From Candidatus Sedimenticola sp. (ex Thyasira tokunagai) (lineage in GTDB: Bacteria; Pseudomonadota; Gammaproteobacteria; Chromatiales; Chromatiaceae): 64,000 bases of DNA. The stretch is taken from NCBI GenBank assembly GCA_037318855.1, contig CP134874.1, positions 744,598 to 808,597 on the forward strand, read 5' to 3'. Within the stretch, counting starts at the first letter, position 1, and the number at the start of each line of letters is the position of its first letter. The notes below the pieces were generated by a model. It was given only the letters and a program-made list of their open reading frames with translations, had not been told where the DNA came from and did not search any database. Of this stretch, positions 35,480-45,323 are shown in pieces. A program made the translations under genes and the position numbers.

Positions 35480-35605
35480 AATAGCCGCGAATAAACGCAA
35501 ATGAACGCGAATTATTGTATTGCTGATGCTGCAATTGAGGCGCTGGAATGAGACAAGAGGCTTTTCTTGTATTTGCGTTTATTTGCGTGCATTTGCGGCT
35601 AAATC
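35480..35605. repeat. 126 bp inverted repeat of tandem AACGCAAAT units
   Basis: The left arm ATAGCCGCGAATAAACGCAA and the complement of the right arm (TTTAGCCGCAAATGCACGCA) match over about 35 bp. Each arm contains repeated (A/C)GCAAAT units. It sits between nusB and thiL. Similar AGCCGCAAAT repeats occur in many proteobacterial intergenic regions. Confidence 0.7.
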
Positions 35606-35635
35606 CCGTAACTCTTTCTGCCATTATCTTCCCCT

Positions 35636-36604
35636 ATGGCACTCTCCGAATTTGAACTGATCCGCAGCTATTTTTCTCACACCGGCAGCCGTCGCAATGA
35701 CGTGTTGCTGGGGGTGGGGGATGACTGCGCGCTGTTGCAGCCACCTTCAGGTATGCAACTGGCGGTAAGTATCGATACCCTGGTTGAGGGGGTACACTTT
35801 TTCCCTAATACTGATCCCGAATCCTTGGGCCACAAGACGCTGGCCGTCAATCTTAGCGATCTGGCCGCCATGGGTGCACAGCCCGCGTGGGTGACTCTTG
35901 CCCTGACACTTCCTCGCAGTGACCCCTCTTGGCTGGAGGGTTTCAGTCGCGGTTTTGCCGATTTGGCCGAGCGCTATGGTGTTCAGCTGATAGGGGGGGA
36001 CACCACCTCCGGTCCACTCAATATCTCTGTGCAGGTACACGGTTTTGTTGAACCCGCCAAGGCACTGCACCGTGATGCAGCGCAGCCGGGTGATCTCATC
36101 TATGTCACAGGTACTCTGGGTGATGCCGGTTTGGCCCTGCTTCAGGCTCAGGGGCGTTATGCTCTGAATGCCGCTGTTGAGGAGCTGAAGCTGCACCTGG
36201 AAAAGCCTGAGCCGAGAATCAATGTAGGGATTGCCGTGGCGGGTATTGCCGCTGCCGGCATCGATATTTCGGATGGACTCTTGTCCGATCTTGGCCATAT
36301 CTGCCGCGCCAGTGGTGTGGGTGCCACACTGCAGTTGACGCAGATACCTCTTTCGGCGGCAGTAGCGGCTTATATCGAAGAGAGCGGCGATTGGACGGTG
36401 CCGCTTGCGGCGGGGGACGATTATGAACTCTGCTTGACGGTACCCGACCACAGGCGTGAAGTGTTTGAGTCGCTGGCCAGTGATATGGATGTTGAGCTGA
36501 CGTTGATAGGTAGAGTCGAGGAGGGTAGTGGCGTGCGCATTGTCGACGGCAGTGGTGAAGTGGTTAGCATTAGACGGCAGGGCTTTGAGCACTTTTATGA
36601 CTGA
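35636..36604 (+). CDS. thiL: Thiamine-monophosphate kinase
   Basis: 322 residues. It phosphorylates thiamine phosphate to thiamine diphosphate. PurM-like/AIRS fold motifs: GVGDDCALLQPP, VNLSDLAAMGAQPAW, YGVQLIGGDTTSGPLNI, YVTGTLGDAG, ISDGLLSDLGHIC and AAGDDYELC. It sits between nusB and pgpA, the usual gammaproteobacterial order. It overlaps pgpA by 8 bases. Confidence 0.97.
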   Translation: MALSEFELIRSYFSHTGSRRNDVLLGVGDDCALLQPPSGMQLAVSIDTLVEGVHFFPNTDPESLGHKTLAVNLSDLAAMGAQPAWVTLALTLPRSDPSWLEGFSRGFADLAERYGVQLIGGDTTSGPLNISVQVHGFVEPAKALHRDAAQPGDLIYVTGTLGDAGLALLQAQGRYALNAAVEELKLHLEKPEPRINVGIAVAGIAAAGIDISDGLLSDLGHICRASGVGATLQLTQIPLSAAVAAYIEESGDWTVPLAAGDDYELCLTVPDHRREVFESLASDMDVELTLIGRVEEGSGVRIVDGSGEVVSIRRQGFEHFYD

Positions 36605-37070
36605 CCGGGGCCCCAATTGGAAAAATCCGATCCATCTACTTGCCTTTGGGCTGGGATCGGGCGCAGCCCCCAAGGCACCCGGCACCTTCGGCACTTTGGC
36701 GGCGGTGCCTCTCTATCTGTTGATGCAACCGCTGTCGCCCGAGATTTATCTGTTACTTGTAATACTGCTATTTGCCCTTGGGGTCTGGTTATGTGACCGT
36801 ACTTCGAAAGATTTGGGGGTACATGACCACGGCGGTATCGTTTGGGACGAGTGGGTCGGTTTTCTCTTTACCCTCTGGCTGGCCCCCCCCGGATTCGGCT
36901 GGCTGGTGGCGGGCTTTATCCTCTTTCGTCTGTTCGATATCCTCAAGCCCTGGCCCATTGGCTGGCTCGATCGGCAGGTGGCAGGCGGTTGGGGTATTAT
37001 GCTTGATGACATGCTGGCCGGGCTCTTCGGCTTTATTCTCCTGCAGCTGGGTGTTTACCTGGTGCGGTAA
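36597..37070 (+). CDS. pgpA: Phosphatidylglycerophosphatase A
   Basis: 157 residues from ATG 36597, inside the end of thiL. PgpA motifs: GLGSGAAPKAPGTFGTLAAVPL, DHGGIVWDEWVGF (metal-binding Asp/Glu) and LFDILKPWPIGWLDRQV...MLDDMLAG. It has several membrane helices. It dephosphorylates phosphatidylglycerophosphate in the inner membrane. Confidence 0.96.
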   Translation: MTDRGPNWKNPIHLLAFGLGSGAAPKAPGTFGTLAAVPLYLLMQPLSPEIYLLLVILLFALGVWLCDRTSKDLGVHDHGGIVWDEWVGFLFTLWLAPPGFGWLVAGFILFRLFDILKPWPIGWLDRQVAGGWGIMLDDMLAGLFGFILLQLGVYLVR

Positions 37071-37080
37071 TTGTGTTGAA

Positions 37081-37096
37081 CCTGGATTAATCCAGG
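37081..37096. promoter_or_regulatory. Perfect 16 bp palindrome overlapping the ribosome-site region of the IalB-like gene
   Basis: CCTGGATTAATCCAGG is fully self-complementary. It ends inside CCAGGGAGG, the ribosome site of the gene at 37105. It could be an operator or a small hairpin limiting translation. Confidence 0.4.
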
Positions 37097-37104
37097 GAGG
37101 TGTC

Positions 37105-37629
37105 ATGCGCCAGTGCGTGAACTCTTTTGCTTCGCTCATCTATCTGCTGTTTCTCTCCATGCTTTTTGGAGCGGCCCATGCTGTCGCCGGGCCCGAACCG
37201 GGTAAACAGTTTGGAAATTGGCTGCATGAGTGTGAGTCCGGCAGTGAAGAGAAACGAATTTGTGCCTTAACTCATACAGTGCACTCTACCGATGGCAAGG
37301 GCGTCATTCTCAAACTGACGATCCGCAAACTGGGGAGCGAGCAGACCCCGGTGCTGGTGGCACTGGTGCCTCTAGGCATCTATCTTCCCGCTGGCGTTGT
37401 CGCTATGGTCGATAGCAGTCCCCAGTTTCCGCTTGTAGTGCAGAGATGCACTGTTCAGGGGTGTGAAGCGTTTTCTCCGTTGGATCCAAAGCAGCTATGG
37501 CGGCTGAAAGCGGGTAAGCGGCTTTTAATTGGCTTCAAGGCCCGGCGTGGTCCATCAACAGTGACTCTGCCTGTCTCTTTGTCGGGCGTCTCCGATGGAT
37601 TGCAGGCGATGGGCTGGAAAGGGTGGTGA
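37105..37629 (+). CDS. IalB (invasion-associated locus B) family periplasmic protein
   Basis: 174 residues. The start is set by a strong GGGAGG eight bases before ATG 37105; longer in-frame starts lie inside pgpA. A signal peptide (SLIYLLFLSMLFGAAHAVA) is followed by the IalB-type beta domain: FGNWLHECE...KRICALTHTV, LVALVPLGIYLPAGVVAMVD, QRCTVQGCEAFSPLD and the ARRGPSTVTLPVSLSG end. Conserved cysteine pairs suggest disulfides in the periplasm. Function in free-living proteobacteria is not established. It lies 34 bp after pgpA and may be co-transcribed. Confidence 0.85.
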   Translation: MRQCVNSFASLIYLLFLSMLFGAAHAVAGPEPGKQFGNWLHECESGSEEKRICALTHTVHSTDGKGVILKLTIRKLGSEQTPVLVALVPLGIYLPAGVVAMVDSSPQFPLVVQRCTVQGCEAFSPLDPKQLWRLKAGKRLLIGFKARRGPSTVTLPVSLSGVSDGLQAMGWKGW

Positions 37630-37782
37630 ACCATGTGGTCAAAGAAGATTTTGAGCTGAAACAGTTGCTGAAAGGCTATTCTTATGATTATGTTGTCTGA
37701 TTGATTCTCATCCGCACCGGGTGTAGCCTCTTTTCACTCCCAGGGAAGATTTTTGACTACACCTCAGAACCGCGAGATCTCT

Positions 37783-38439
37783 ATGAAAGGAAAGCCGGTC
37801 TCTACTCTTATCCTGCTGTTTGCGCTTCTATCTCTCCCTCTTACAGCTGCCGCTGTCGATAAAATAAAGGTGCTGGCCCTGTTCCCGGGAAAGGCGATGG
37901 TGGAGGTTGACGGCACCCGCCGATTTTTACGCCAGGGACAACCCTCACCTGAGGGGGTGCTTTTGATCTCGGCAACCTCCAAGGAGGCAGTGATCGAAGT
38001 TGATGGTCGACAGGAGCGCTATGGCCTGGGTTCTCAGTTTGGGGGTAGTTTCGCCAAGCGCCAGATGGCCGAGGTAAAGATTGTACGTGATGCCTCGGGC
38101 GCCTTTAACACCACCGGCAGCATCAACGGCCGACTTACCAGTATGATGGTGGACACCGGGGCTACTCTGATCGCCATGAGCGAGCCTGAAGCGAGGCGAC
38201 TGGGTATCCAGTACCGCCTGCATGGAGAGCGGATGGCAGTGCGGACCGCCTCCGGTACGGCTGCCGCCTACTATGTGACTCTGGATAGGGTTCAGGTAGG
38301 GGAGATTATTCTGCGGCAGGTCAAGGCTGTGGTTGTTGACGGTACCAGTCCCAGGACTGTTCTACTTGGTATGAGTTTTCTGAAGCGCCTTGAGATGGAG
38401 AATCGCGGTGAACTGTTGATGCTTCGGCGGAAATTCTGA
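37783..38439 (+). CDS. Exported retropepsin-like aspartic protease (clan AA, TIGR02281-like)
   Basis: 218 residues from ATG 37783; an upstream TTG at 37753 is less likely. The signal peptide is TLILLFALLSLPLTAAAV. A small beta domain (about 20-95) precedes the single-chain retropepsin fold, with the catalytic motif MMVDTGATLIAMS and the flap/psi-loop region VVDGTSPRTVLLGMSFLKRLEM. These proteins act as homodimers in the periplasm. The substrate is unknown. It lies downstream of the IalB-like gene and convergent to the disrupted lipoprotein gene. Confidence 0.87.
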   Translation: MKGKPVSTLILLFALLSLPLTAAAVDKIKVLALFPGKAMVEVDGTRRFLRQGQPSPEGVLLISATSKEAVIEVDGRQERYGLGSQFGGSFAKRQMAEVKIVRDASGAFNTTGSINGRLTSMMVDTGATLIAMSEPEARRLGIQYRLHGERMAVRTASGTAAAYYVTLDRVQVGEIILRQVKAVVVDGTSPRTVLLGMSFLKRLEMENRGELLMLRRKF

Positions 38440-38639
38440 GCTCAACAATAAGTCTTCGAATTATAGCTGAAGTACATTTCCCTCAAGAAATTGCCGATAG
38501 CGGACCACCGGCTTGAGTTGACCGTTCTTGTCAGGGCGGTATTTACGGTAAGTTCCGTTCAGTTCGCCTATCATTCGGCAGCCCTCTTTCCTTTCACCAA
38601 ACTGTAGGCAGATCTCTCCCTTTTCGTTGATTGTAGTGG

Positions 38640-39816
<1,177 letters not shown>

Positions 39817-40167
39817 TTGTCACCTGTATTGTATTGAGGGTGATGATATCACCCATAATCAGGTGGCCAAATTAACTATGCCACTACAGATACGCCAGTT
39901 GCCAAGGCGGTGTTCCCACAAGCGTTCCTGTCTGGCTTTGCCGTCTTCTGAGTAGTAGGTGAAACTGCTCGTTCCAGTGCTCAGGTTGAGGGCTTCTACC
40001 GTTTTGCCGACAAAGAGCGTCCCCGTCTCTTTGCCGTTCAGGAATGACAGCCGGCCACTACCCTCTCTCACCTGATTGCAGCCATTGATCAAGGCTGCCA
40101 TGAGGAGAAGAGAGGTGATGGATAGTGGAGCGATGTGCATTACGGTTATTCCCTAAATGAGTGCTTT

Positions 40168-40869
40168 TCAGTCAGCTTTATTTCGCAGTTTTCTTACGAT
40201 ACGCATAATGTTTAGAGGTGTGGCCTGCCCTGGTGGGAGGACTGCAATCAGTTGCTTGGTTCTGCTCTTTCCGTTCTTGTGTGAAATGGTTTTTACCACC
40301 CATGATTTTTTCGGATCATAGTAGAAGTCGACCTGCTCCTTCAGCACAAGGAACTGTTTCGACCATGAATTACGGGAGCATGTTGTTTTAAAGGTGTGTG
40401 TGGATTTCCCCATCGCCTTGATCGTGCTGTTTTCAACAGAGGAGCAGGACCAGTTACGTGTAAATTCATCACCATTGGCTCTTTTTTTGATGACGGTAAA
40501 GCTTGAGTGCTTCGATTGATCGAGTGGAAACAGTGTGTCTGGATCACCGTTGCTGACAGATTGCAGGTAGCTTGAGGTGAGGCTTCTGTACTCGAGAGTG
40601 GGTATGGTGAAGTTAATATCACGTTTGTAACGCCGTTTTCGCATATCCTCCAGCAGATACCAGGAGTCATTTTTCTCCAGCAGTTTCTCCACCTGGCCGT
40701 TGGAGTAGATGAAGACAGTGTCGACTGAGTAGTTAGGCTGGGATAGCGCGGATCTGGCGGCACTTGATGCCTGGGGTGTTACCCAGCAGAGCAGCGTCGC
40801 CATCAACAGTGAAAGAGTATGTCTACCAGTTGCCATCCTATGGTCTCTCGTAAAATCGGTTCTACTCAT
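40168..40869 (-). CDS. Exported protein of unknown function
   Basis: 233 residues from 40869, but ATG 40836 (MATGRHTLSLLMATLLCWV) places the signal peptide correctly, ending near ASSA. The mature part (about 195 residues) is basic and has three cysteines (WSCSSVENS, TTCSRNSW), so one disulfide is possible. No family was recognised. It is followed 27 bp downstream by the disrupted lipoprotein gene on the same strand. An IS1380 copy lies 21 bp upstream of the long start and probably separates it from its promoter. Confidence 0.7.
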   Translation of the reverse strand: MSRTDFTRDHRMATGRHTLSLLMATLLCWVTPQASSAARSALSQPNYSVDTVFIYSNGQVEKLLEKNDSWYLLEDMRKRRYKRDINFTIPTLEYRSLTSSYLQSVSNGDPDTLFPLDQSKHSSFTVIKKRANGDEFTRNWSCSSVENSTIKAMGKSTHTFKTTCSRNSWSKQFLVLKEQVDFYYDPKKSWVVKTISHKNGKSRTKQLIAVLPPGQATPLNIMRIVRKLRNKAD

Positions 40870-40890
40870 TGGTAGCTGTCATCATCCTAG

Positions 40891-42461
40891 CCCCAATATT
40901 TCACAAAATAAAAGGCAGAATCCTCGTATATTCGATATAATTCAGTTACTTACACTGTAATCGAAAAGGATTCTGCCTGTGACAAACTGTAACCAAACTG
41001 TTCTGGAATTTCCAGTCCTTAAACGCCGCAAGGTACAGGCCGAATTTAGCGGCGGCGACATTACTTCAGATGGGGGTGTGCTTCTACTGAGACAGATCGA
41101 CAGGCGACTCGGTTTAATGAAAGCGGTTGATGCCGTCATTCCAGATCCGCGAAATCCTGATTACATCACTCACTCCCAACTGAGCCTGCTACGACAACGT
41201 GTTTACGGTCTAGGCTTGGGCTATGAAGACCTCAACGATCACAAAACCCTGCGTAATGATCCTGCTTTGCAGACGGCTGTCGACCGGGAACAGAAATTGG
41301 GTAGTCAGTCTACCCTCTGTCGGCTTGAGGGCCGTACTGGAAGAAAGGCGGCAGTCGATATCCATAGGGTGTTGATCGACCAATTCATCGCTTCTTTTGA
41401 CTCTCCTCCCGATGAGTTGATCCTGGACTTTGATGCCACCGATGATCAAGTTCATGGTATGCAGGAGGGACGCTTTTTCCATGGCTATTATGACCACTAC
41501 TGTTTTCTTCCCCTCTATGTCTTTTGTGGTGATCAATTGCTCATCAGCTACCTGAGGCCCAGCAATGTTGACGGGGCGAAACATACATGGGCGATTCTGG
41601 CGTTACTGACGAAACGGCTGCGCCAGGAATGGCCCGATGTTCAGATCATCTTCCGAGGAGACTCCGGGTTCTGTCGCCATAGAATGCTGGACTGGTGTGA
41701 ACGCCGTGGTGTGAAGTACATCATTGGTATTGCCCGCAATAAGCGGCTGGAGCAGATGATTGAACCGGGTATGCAGATTGTTGAACAACTTGTCGAACTG
41801 ACTGGCGAGAAACAGCGGGAGTTCTTCCGGTTGCACTATGCCGCCAAGAGTTGGAAACATACTCGCCAGGTCATTGCTAAGCTGGAGGTCACAGACAAGG
41901 GGCGCAATCCACGTTTCATCGTCACCAATCTGGAAGGTGACAAGCAGGCACTCTACGATGATCTCTACTGTGCCCGTGGCGAGATGGAGAACCGGATTAA
42001 AGAGCAGCAGATGGGGCTCTTTGCAGATCGTACCAGTGCCCACTATTGGTGGGCGAATCAGTTCCGGTTACTCCTCTCCAGCCTGGCTTATGTGCTGATG
42101 GAGAGTATCCGCCGGTTGGCGCTCAAGGGCACAGAACTGGCGAGAGGCCAAGTAGGCACGCTTCGGATCAAGTTGTTAAAGATCGGTGCAGTTATGCTGC
42201 GCAATACGCGCCGTATCCGCTTCCTGCTCTCCAGCGCTTACCCTTATCAGGATCTCTTCGCCTTGGTGGTTGCTCGTCTGCGACCCGGATAGTTCTCAAG
42301 GAGTGCCGCCCCGGCACGATGATAAACAATGGGGGTAAGGGGGAGGTGTGCTTTGATTGTCAGAAAACCACCTTCGATAAGATATACATTCCTATCTTGC
42401 TTCTGACTTGCTTAGTATGGGTTAAAAAGCATCGAATCGAATGCTGGGTGAAACATGCGGG
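40891..42461 (+). mobile_element. IS1380-family insertion sequence, copy 2 (1571 bp)
   Basis: It has the same ends and length as the copy at 20741-22311, with no difference noticed. It is flanked by CTAG (40887-40890 and 42462-42465). The duplicated CTAG belongs to the terminal repeat of the surrounding MITE, so this IS arrived after the MITE. Confidence 0.92.
40979..42292 (+). CDS. IS1380-family transposase, copy 2
   Basis: 437 residues, identical in sequence to the transposase at 20829-22142, with GTG start, DDE-type motifs (LDFDATDDQVHG, FRGDSGFCRHR, ARGEMENR) and the same inhibitory stem-loop upstream (40913-40978). Full identity implies very recent spread or gene conversion between the copies. 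Confidence 0.93.
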   Translation: MTNCNQTVLEFPVLKRRKVQAEFSGGDITSDGGVLLLRQIDRRLGLMKAVDAVIPDPRNPDYITHSQLSLLRQRVYGLGLGYEDLNDHKTLRNDPALQTAVDREQKLGSQSTLCRLEGRTGRKAAVDIHRVLIDQFIASFDSPPDELILDFDATDDQVHGMQEGRFFHGYYDHYCFLPLYVFCGDQLLISYLRPSNVDGAKHTWAILALLTKRLRQEWPDVQIIFRGDSGFCRHRMLDWCERRGVKYIIGIARNKRLEQMIEPGMQIVEQLVELTGEKQREFFRLHYAAKSWKHTRQVIAKLEVTDKGRNPRFIVTNLEGDKQALYDDLYCARGEMENRIKEQQMGLFADRTSAHYWWANQFRLLLSSLAYVLMESIRRLALKGTELARGQVGTLRIKLLKIGAVMLRNTRRIRFLLSSAYPYQDLFALVVARLRPG

Positions 42462-42699
42462 CTAGAATCCTCAGTTGGCCGCTTCATTCTACAAGCAACA
42501 CATTGATTTTAATTGCATTGACTGCGATCGCCTATTTCACTCTCAGGGTGAATCATGCTGCAGGGCGGATAGCACACTTGCGGTGGCGCATTACGGCGTT
42601 ACAACTCCTTGGAATAGAACAACTATTCCCCGTCGTTGTGCCTTGTGCTGCACCATCGCAAGTGCACTCTCCACCCTGCCCAACTGAGGATTCTAGGAT

Positions 42700-43030
42700 C
42701 ATACGTGCTGTTTCTTAGCGAAATCTTAATTTGCTTCCATGCTCGCTGGGGGATTTCCCTGGGTAGTTTTCGGTGCCTTACCTAGAAATAACGGTTTGCA
42801 GCAGTTTTTACTCCCTTGCTGATGTAATTATTGGGAGGGGGTGGCTGCGTATTAGTATCAGTATTACTATTAACGGATCTGACTTGCTGAAACTGGGAGG
42901 CTGGGGTACCTCCCACACTTATCATAAAGCCCATTGGGTGGGTTTTTATGTATCCACCCTGAATGGGTGGGTGAGGTACGACCTATTGAGGGTATGATGA
43001 GTACCCCGGCATTGCTGTTGCCGGGGCTAA
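42700..43030. other. Intergenic region downstream of folE2
   Basis: No gene seen. It contains a G+C hairpin CCCCGGCATTGCTGTTGCCG (from 43003) just beyond the folE2 stop. With no U-run it is a weak terminator candidate. A repeated GGGTGGG motif occurs around 42930-42975. Confidence 0.45.
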
Positions 43031-43819
43031 CTACTTCTCGTTTTCTATCAGTGCGTATGCCGAGTGGTTGTGAATGGATTCAAAATTCTCTGATTCCACC
43101 ACGTATGAGCCGAAACGTTGATCATTGTTGAGACGTCCGGCGACATCCCGCACCATATCTTCAACAAATTTCGGGTTATCGTAAGCGTGTTCTGTAACCT
43201 GCTTCTCATCAGGGCGCTTGAGCAGGCTATAGAGCTGACATGACGCCTCCTCTTCAACCAGATCAATAATCTCCTCTATCCAGACAAAACCACTGGTTTT
43301 TGCCTGAACCGTGACATGTGAGCGTTGGTTATGGGCGCCACGGTCTGAGATCTTCTTCGAGCAGGGGCAGAGGCTGGTGACCGGCACTACCACCTTGACA
43401 TGCATACTGGCTTCACCATCGTGGATCTCGCCAATCAGTGTCACGTCATAGTCGAGCAGGCTCTGTACACCGGAGACCGGTGCGGTCTTATTGACAAAGT
43501 AGGGGAAGTTCATCTCAAGATGACCTGAGTTGGCTTCCAGCTTGTCAGCCATCTCGTGTAGCATCTCGCGGAATGAGGTGACGCTGATCTCTTTTTCATG
43601 GGCGTTCAGAATCTCCACAAAACGGGACATGTGGGTGCCCTTGAAGTTGTGTGGGAGATTGACGTACATGTTGAAGTTGGCAACAGTGTGTTGCTCACCG
43701 TCAGTGCGGTCTTTTACCCTTATCGGGTGGCGGATATCCTTGATCCCCACCTTATTAATGGCAATCTGGCGAGTATCTTCGCTGTTCTGAACGTCAGCGA
43801 TGTCACAGCTGGTTGTCAC
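43031..43819 (-). CDS. folE2: GTP cyclohydrolase FolE2 (type IB)
   Basis: 262 residues, the usual length of COG1469. It makes dihydroneopterin triphosphate for folate or queuosine, using various metals instead of only zinc. Motifs: [23 protein letters not shown], catalytic Cys in [23 protein letters not shown], and [18 protein letters not shown]. FolE2 is often kept where zinc is limiting. No Zur box was identified upstream in the 230 bp to ispA. Confidence 0.96.
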   Translation of the reverse strand: MTTSCDIADVQNSEDTRQIAINKVGIKDIRHPIRVKDRTDGEQHTVANFNMYVNLPHNFKGTHMSRFVEILNAHEKEISVTSFREMLHEMADKLEANSGHLEMNFPYFVNKTAPVSGVQSLLDYDVTLIGEIHDGEASMHVKVVVPVTSLCPCSKKISDRGAHNQRSHVTVQAKTSGFVWIEEIIDLVEEEASCQLYSLLKRPDEKQVTEHAYDNPKFVEDMVRDVAGRLNNDQRFGSYVVESENFESIHNHSAYALIENEK

Positions 43820-44049
43820 TATATCAATCCTCGATGCAGTCAGTGCTACCAGAGCGTTTGCTGCAATGATTCTATAATCAGTAGCGGCACACTAGCGCAC
43901 TGGCGTTGGCAGAAAAACCAGCAAATAGGCGGGTTTTCATTGTCTTAGGCCAATGGCATTGCCGCTGGGAAACGGGCAATTATGAACGTAGCGGCAGTCG
44001 GGCGCAAGAAAATGAACTTTTAGGGGTATTGTTTTGTTGTATGGCGCGC

Positions 44050-44952
44050 TCAATGGGAACGGGAGATTATGTAGTTGGCGATCCAGCGTAGCGGGTCGGC
44101 GCATTCATCCAGGGCGTCCAGGCTGACCAGTGCCTCATGGTGGAGCCGCTGGGACATCTCCTTGGCGGCTTCCAGGCCCATGAGGGAGGGGTACGTCGGC
44201 TTGTCGTTGGCGCTATCCTTTCCTTTGGTCTTGCCGATAACCTCTGTTTCACCCTCGATATCGAGGATATCATCCTGCACCTGGAAGGCGAGACCGATAC
44301 ATTTTGCGTAGTGATCCAGGCTTTGTGTCTGCTCTCTCGTCGCCGTCGTGGCACTGAGTGCACCCAGGCGGACGCTGGCGCGAATCAGTGCGCCGGTTTT
44401 GTGGATATGCATTGTCTCCAACTGAGTGAGGTCGATCTGTTGCCCTACCGCCTCAAGGTCTAACGCCTGTCCCCCTGCCATACCACGAGAGCCGCTGGCG
44501 TTAGCCAGCTCTTCTATCATTTGCAGGCGGGTTGAGGGAGATATTGCGAGGTCACCCTCTTTACACAGCACCTTGAAGGCAAGAGTTTGTAGTGCATCAC
44601 CGGCGAGAATCGCGGTTGCTTCGTCAAAGGCGATGTGGCAAGTAGGTTGACCCCGGCGTAGTTCATCGTCATCCATCGCCGGCAGGTCGTCATGAACCAG
44701 GGAGTAGGCGTGGATCAGTTCAACGGCACAAGCGGCGCCATTGAGCTGTTCGGCAGGAACCCCCAAGGCACGTCCGCTGGCGTAGACCAGTAGCGGGCGT
44801 ACCCGTTTGCCGCCGTTGAGAGTGGCATGACGCATTGCCTGATGCAGTTTTCCCGGTTGAATGCCGGCTGCCGGCAGGTGCTGTTCAAGCGCCTGCTCGA
44901 CTCTTTCGCGGCAGCTATCGAGGTAGGGTTTGAGAAGGTGTTCAGTGGTCAC
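44050..44952 (-). CDS. ispA: Polyprenyl (farnesyl) diphosphate synthase
   Basis: 300 residues from GTG 44952, which overlaps the xseB stop and fits the family length; ATG 44976 would add eight residues. The first aspartate-rich motif is LVHDDLPAMDDDELRRGQPT and the second is FQVQDDILDIEGETEVIGKTKGKD, with KRVRPLLVY near the start. The bulky residues before the first motif fit a short-chain (C15) product. The xseB-ispA pair is standard in gammaproteobacteria. dxs, often next, is not here. Confidence 0.95.
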   Translation of the reverse strand: MTTEHLLKPYLDSCRERVEQALEQHLPAAGIQPGKLHQAMRHATLNGGKRVRPLLVYASGRALGVPAEQLNGAACAVELIHAYSLVHDDLPAMDDDELRRGQPTCHIAFDEATAILAGDALQTLAFKVLCKEGDLAISPSTRLQMIEELANASGSRGMAGGQALDLEAVGQQIDLTQLETMHIHKTGALIRASVRLGALSATTATREQTQSLDHYAKCIGLAFQVQDDILDIEGETEVIGKTKGKDSANDKPTYPSLMGLEAAKEMSQRLHHEALVSLDALDECADPLRWIANYIISRSH

Positions 44953-45181
44953 TGTTAAAGGCTTCCGGCTCGGCATCGATACGTTTATCCGAGAGGATTT
45001 GTACTTTCTGCTCGGCCTCTTTCAGGGCCTGTTGGCAGTTACGGGTAAGCTCGACTCCCCGGCTGAAAGAGGCCAATGACTCCTCCAGGTTGAGGTCGCC
45101 ACGCTCAAGTGTCTCCACCAGAGCCTCCAGTTCACTCAGCCCCTCTTCAAACGAGAGGCTCTTCTTTCTCTTTGCCGTCAC
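44942..45181 (-). CDS. xseB: Exodeoxyribonuclease VII small subunit
   Basis: 79 residues from GTG 45181 (VTAKRKKSLSFEEGL). A longer frame to 45229 would run into the divergent parE leader. XseB signature: SFEEGLSELEALVETLERGDLNLEESLASFSRGVELTRNCQQAL. It is helical and forms the non-catalytic part of ExoVII; xseA is not in the window. It overlaps ispA. Confidence 0.93.
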   Translation of the reverse strand: MTAKRKKSLSFEEGLSELEALVETLERGDLNLEESLASFSRGVELTRNCQQALKEAEQKVQILSDKRIDAEPEAFNSDH

Positions 45182-45323
45182 GGTACAACTCGCTGCTGTT
45201 ATGTGTTTGTGCAACCTTACCGAGCTCAATGGTGAGGGTCAATCCATTGCTGTAGATGAGTGTCGGACTGGCTCTCGCGTGGAGTGGGTGCGGCGTGTAA
45301 ACTCTGCGGTCAAGTTTAAGTTT

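Larger units (their letters stand above)
40884..42699. repeat. MITE-like element interrupted by IS1380 copy 2
   Basis: With the IS removed, the left arm ATCCTAG (40884-40890) continues into AATCCTCAGTTGG (from 42466). The right end at 42699 is its inverse complement, giving the 20 bp terminal repeat ATCCTAGAATCCTCAGTTGG. The original element was about 241 bp. No reading frame of interest is present inside. Confidence 0.75.

Noticed and set aside
43880-43975. Imperfect inverted repeat between folE2 and ispA (AGCGGCA...TGCCGCT, GGCGTTGGC...GCCAATGGC)
   Set aside because: Several mismatches and no matching copy in the window; could be chance.
45090-45323. N-terminal extension of parE
   Set aside because: It is antisense to xseB and not ParE-like; the ParE signature starts after 45324.
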